A stretch of 16,555 nt of DNA from Bacteroidales bacterium (lineage in GTDB: Bacteria; Bacteroidota; Bacteroidia; Bacteroidales; UBA7960), in NCBI GenBank assembly GCA_003557805.1, contig PWNY01000058.1:1-16555 (forward strand), given 5' to 3'. The translations under genes and the position numbers were made by a program. Of this stretch, positions 15,133 to 16,555 are shown piece by piece. The notes under the pieces are model-generated. The model had not been told where the DNA came from. It worked only from the letters and a program-made list of their open reading frames with translations, and searched no databases. How positions within the stretch are numbered: position 1 is the first letter of the stretch; every line of letters begins with the position of its first letter.

Positions 15133-16242
15133 TCAATTTTGCTTCAGACCGGGGAAACGCTCCTTCATTTCGGGCAAAAGCATTACTTCCTGCTCCGTGT
15201 ATGTAGGGGCGTCAGTTTTTATCCTTCCGTTCTCAAACCAAATCGGATCTATTATTGTGGCCGGCTTCTCCCTTCCTTCAACATATCCGTGAAATGAAGT
15301 CCAGTACCTGCCATCAGGACCGGTAAAAACCTGGTTGTGTCCCACAGTTATATAAGGCGAAGCAGGGTCGGCAATTATCTCTCCCTCCCGGAACAGGTAA
15401 TTGGTCCCATCTTCACTGAATGCACCAAACAGCGGGTTGTTCTCATATTTTGTCCAGGGGCCGTAAACATTGTCGGCTGTTGCATAACCCACGGCATAAC
15501 CCCGTGTCCAGGATGAATAGAACATATAATATGTATCCTCATGGGTGATCACGAATGCCCCTTCGATTCCTCCCCCGTCCCAGGTTCCGGGCTCCTGGCT
15601 TATTAGCTTGACCGGATCCTCCTTCAGTACATAGTTGACAGTGTCCAGTTCGGCTACATATATATTATGTATGTCTGTCCAGCCATCATTAAAGAATGCG
15701 TAAACCTTGCCGTCCCTGTCTGTAAAAAGGGTCAGGTCATTGGACGGAAAAGGTGTAAGCGGTTCATCATGTGTCTTTACTGTATATGGTCCCTCTATAT
15801 GGTCTGCAACAGCCAGCCCGCAGGCATGGTGATGATACATATCTGGTTCATAATAATGACCGCCACCACTGTTCTGACAGTTAAATGTCAGGAAATAACG
15901 GTTGTTTATCCTGTGCAGTTCCGGGGCCCAGAAACGGTCCTTGTACCAAACATCGTCGGGAAGTGCATGTGCATCAATAAGAAGGTCGACATACTCCCAG
16001 TTCAGAAGATCAGGTGACCTGTAAAGCTTTACCCCTGGGCTCTGACCCTCCCAGAACGGGGCAGATGTTCCAACAGCATAAAATGTACTGTCGCCCCATA
16101 TAACATGTGTGTCCCTGAATTCCAGCTGATCAATAGGGTTCTGGTATGTAAACCTGTAGTCCGGGTCAACCTGCCCGCATGAACTCATAAACAAAAAAAG
16201 CACACCTGTTAGCAGGAAAAGATTCAAAGATTGTTTTTTCAT
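15133..16242 (-). CDS. GH43-like glycosidase lipoprotein (arabinofuranosidase/xylosidase type)
   Basis: A 369-residue protein. The start at 16242 gives the signal MKKQSLNLFLLTGVLFLFMSSC with Cys22 in the lipobox MSSC; the frame is open to 16296, but that adds 18 residues before the signal. The five-bladed propeller pattern of GH43 is visible: RDTHVIW with D44 as likely general base, FWAPELH at 104-110, NDLTLFTDRDGKVYAFF with D169 as likely pKa modulator, and GGGIEGAFV with E227 as likely general acid. The later GHNQVFTGPDGRYWTSFH pattern supplies the usual late histidine. The inverting family includes alpha-L-arabinofuranosidases, beta-xylosidases and arabinanases; which one cannot be told. 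A loop at about 126-142 is rich in His (HHHAC). The gene starts 19 nt after the peptidase stop and ends 10 nt before the GH127 gene, so the three are likely co-transcribed. It is probably membrane-anchored, in the periplasm or at the surface. Confidence 0.85.
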   Translation of the reverse strand: MKKQSLNLFLLTGVLFLFMSSCGQVDPDYRFTYQNPIDQLEFRDTHVIWGDSTFYAVGTSAPFWEGQSPGVKLYRSPDLLNWEYVDLLIDAHALPDDVWYKDRFWAPELHRINNRYFLTFNCQNSGGGHYYEPDMYHHHACGLAVADHIEGPYTVKTHDEPLTPFPSNDLTLFTDRDGKVYAFFNDGWTDIHNIYVAELDTVNYVLKEDPVKLISQEPGTWDGGGIEGAFVITHEDTYYMFYSSWTRGYAVGYATADNVYGPWTKYENNPLFGAFSEDGTNYLFREGEIIADPASPYITVGHNQVFTGPDGRYWTSFHGYVEGREKPATIIDPIWFENGRIKTDAPTYTEQEVMLLPEMKERFPGLKQN

Positions 16243-16261
16243 AATTAATAATATTTGGTTT

Positions 16262-16555
16262 TTACTCAGAAGCAACCCTGTTCCAGTCAGGTACATCCTT
16301 GTTCAAAAGGTGCCTTACGAAAAAATCCCTTTTGCGCCTCTCCCCGTACTGGCCACCGGAGCCATGTCCGACACCGGGGAACATAAGGAACTCAAATTCT
16401 TTCCCTGCCTTTATCAGGGCATCCACCACCTGGTATGTCGAGGCCGGATCCACATTGGTGTCCATCTCACCCACGGTAAGAAGAAGGTTACCCTCAAGCT
16501 TGTGTGCATTCACAACATTTGAAGACTCTTCATAATGTGGCCCTATCGGATAGCC
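16262..16555 (-). CDS. S9-family serine peptidase (DPP-IV/prolyl oligopeptidase-like), C-terminal fragment
   Basis: Only the last 97 residues are in the window; the 5' part lies beyond the right edge, so no start is proposed. The fragment carries the final part of the alpha/beta-hydrolase domain of S9 peptidases. The motif GEMDTNVDP holds the likely catalytic Asp (compare the HGxxDxNVxxxxS pattern of DPP-IV relatives), and MFPGVGHG holds the likely catalytic His. The nucleophile Ser (GxSxGG) would lie upstream, outside the window. The ending RRKRDFFVRHLLN followed by PDWNR resembles exported S9 peptidases common in Bacteroidota. The TAA stop is 19 nt before the GH43-like gene, suggesting one operon. 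A carbohydrate esterase of the same fold is an alternative, but the DTNVD pattern favours an S9 peptidase. Confidence 0.8.
   Translation of the reverse strand, partial: GYPIGPHYEESSNVVNAHKLEGNLLLTVGEMDTNVDPASTYQVVDALIKAGKEFEFLMFPGVGHGSGGQYGERRKRDFFVRHLLNKDVPDWNRVASE

Overview
The window is a carbohydrate-utilisation locus (polysaccharide utilisation locus, PUL) of a Bacteroidota bacterium. Every gene I can support lies on the minus strand, so the locus reads from right to left. The assignment to Bacteroidota rests on two SusC/SusD outer-membrane import pairs, a DUF1735-type surface lipoprotein, lipobox signal peptides on most of the exported proteins, and AT-rich leaders without clear Shine-Dalgarno sites. 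The order or genus cannot be read from the sequence. No regulator (hybrid two-component system, SusR or ECF sigma/anti-sigma), tRNA, rRNA, mobile element or CRISPR array is visible.

Right-hand part (12675-16555), an enzyme unit in transcription order: the C-terminal end of an S9-family (prolyl oligopeptidase/DPP-IV-like) serine peptidase cut by the window edge; a GH43-like glycosidase lipoprotein; and a GH127-type beta-L-arabinofuranosidase lipoprotein with an extra C-terminal beta-sandwich-like domain. Gaps of 19 and 10 nt indicate one operon. A 399-nt AT-rich region without genes (12276-12674) follows and probably holds the promoter and operators for the next unit. It contains a perfect 8-bp palindrome, an 11-bp direct repeat and a 16-bp imperfect tandem repeat.

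Central and left part (665-12275), a transport and capture unit: SusC1, SusD1, SusC2, SusD2 and a DUF1735-type lipoprotein. Both SusC-SusD junctions are 18 nt. SusC1 is canonical. SusC2 has a degenerate TonB-box region and an unusual plug motif. A hairpin plus T-rich tract (595-645) then looks like a terminator. Beyond it starts a further secreted protein on the same strand, perhaps of the DUF6055 type, which runs off the left edge.

The most unusual signal is a domain of about 150 residues present in nearly the same form in SusD2 and in the adjacent DUF1735 lipoprotein. In both it is inserted just before the host protein's own C-terminal segment. A more distant copy appears to form the C-terminus of the GH127 enzyme. 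I infer a shared carbohydrate-binding (galactose-binding/discoidin-like) module spread through the locus. With a GH127 enzyme, a GH43 enzyme and an S9 peptidase encoded together, arabinose-containing plant polymers, possibly arabinosylated hydroxyproline-rich glycoproteins, are a reasonable but unproven substrate.
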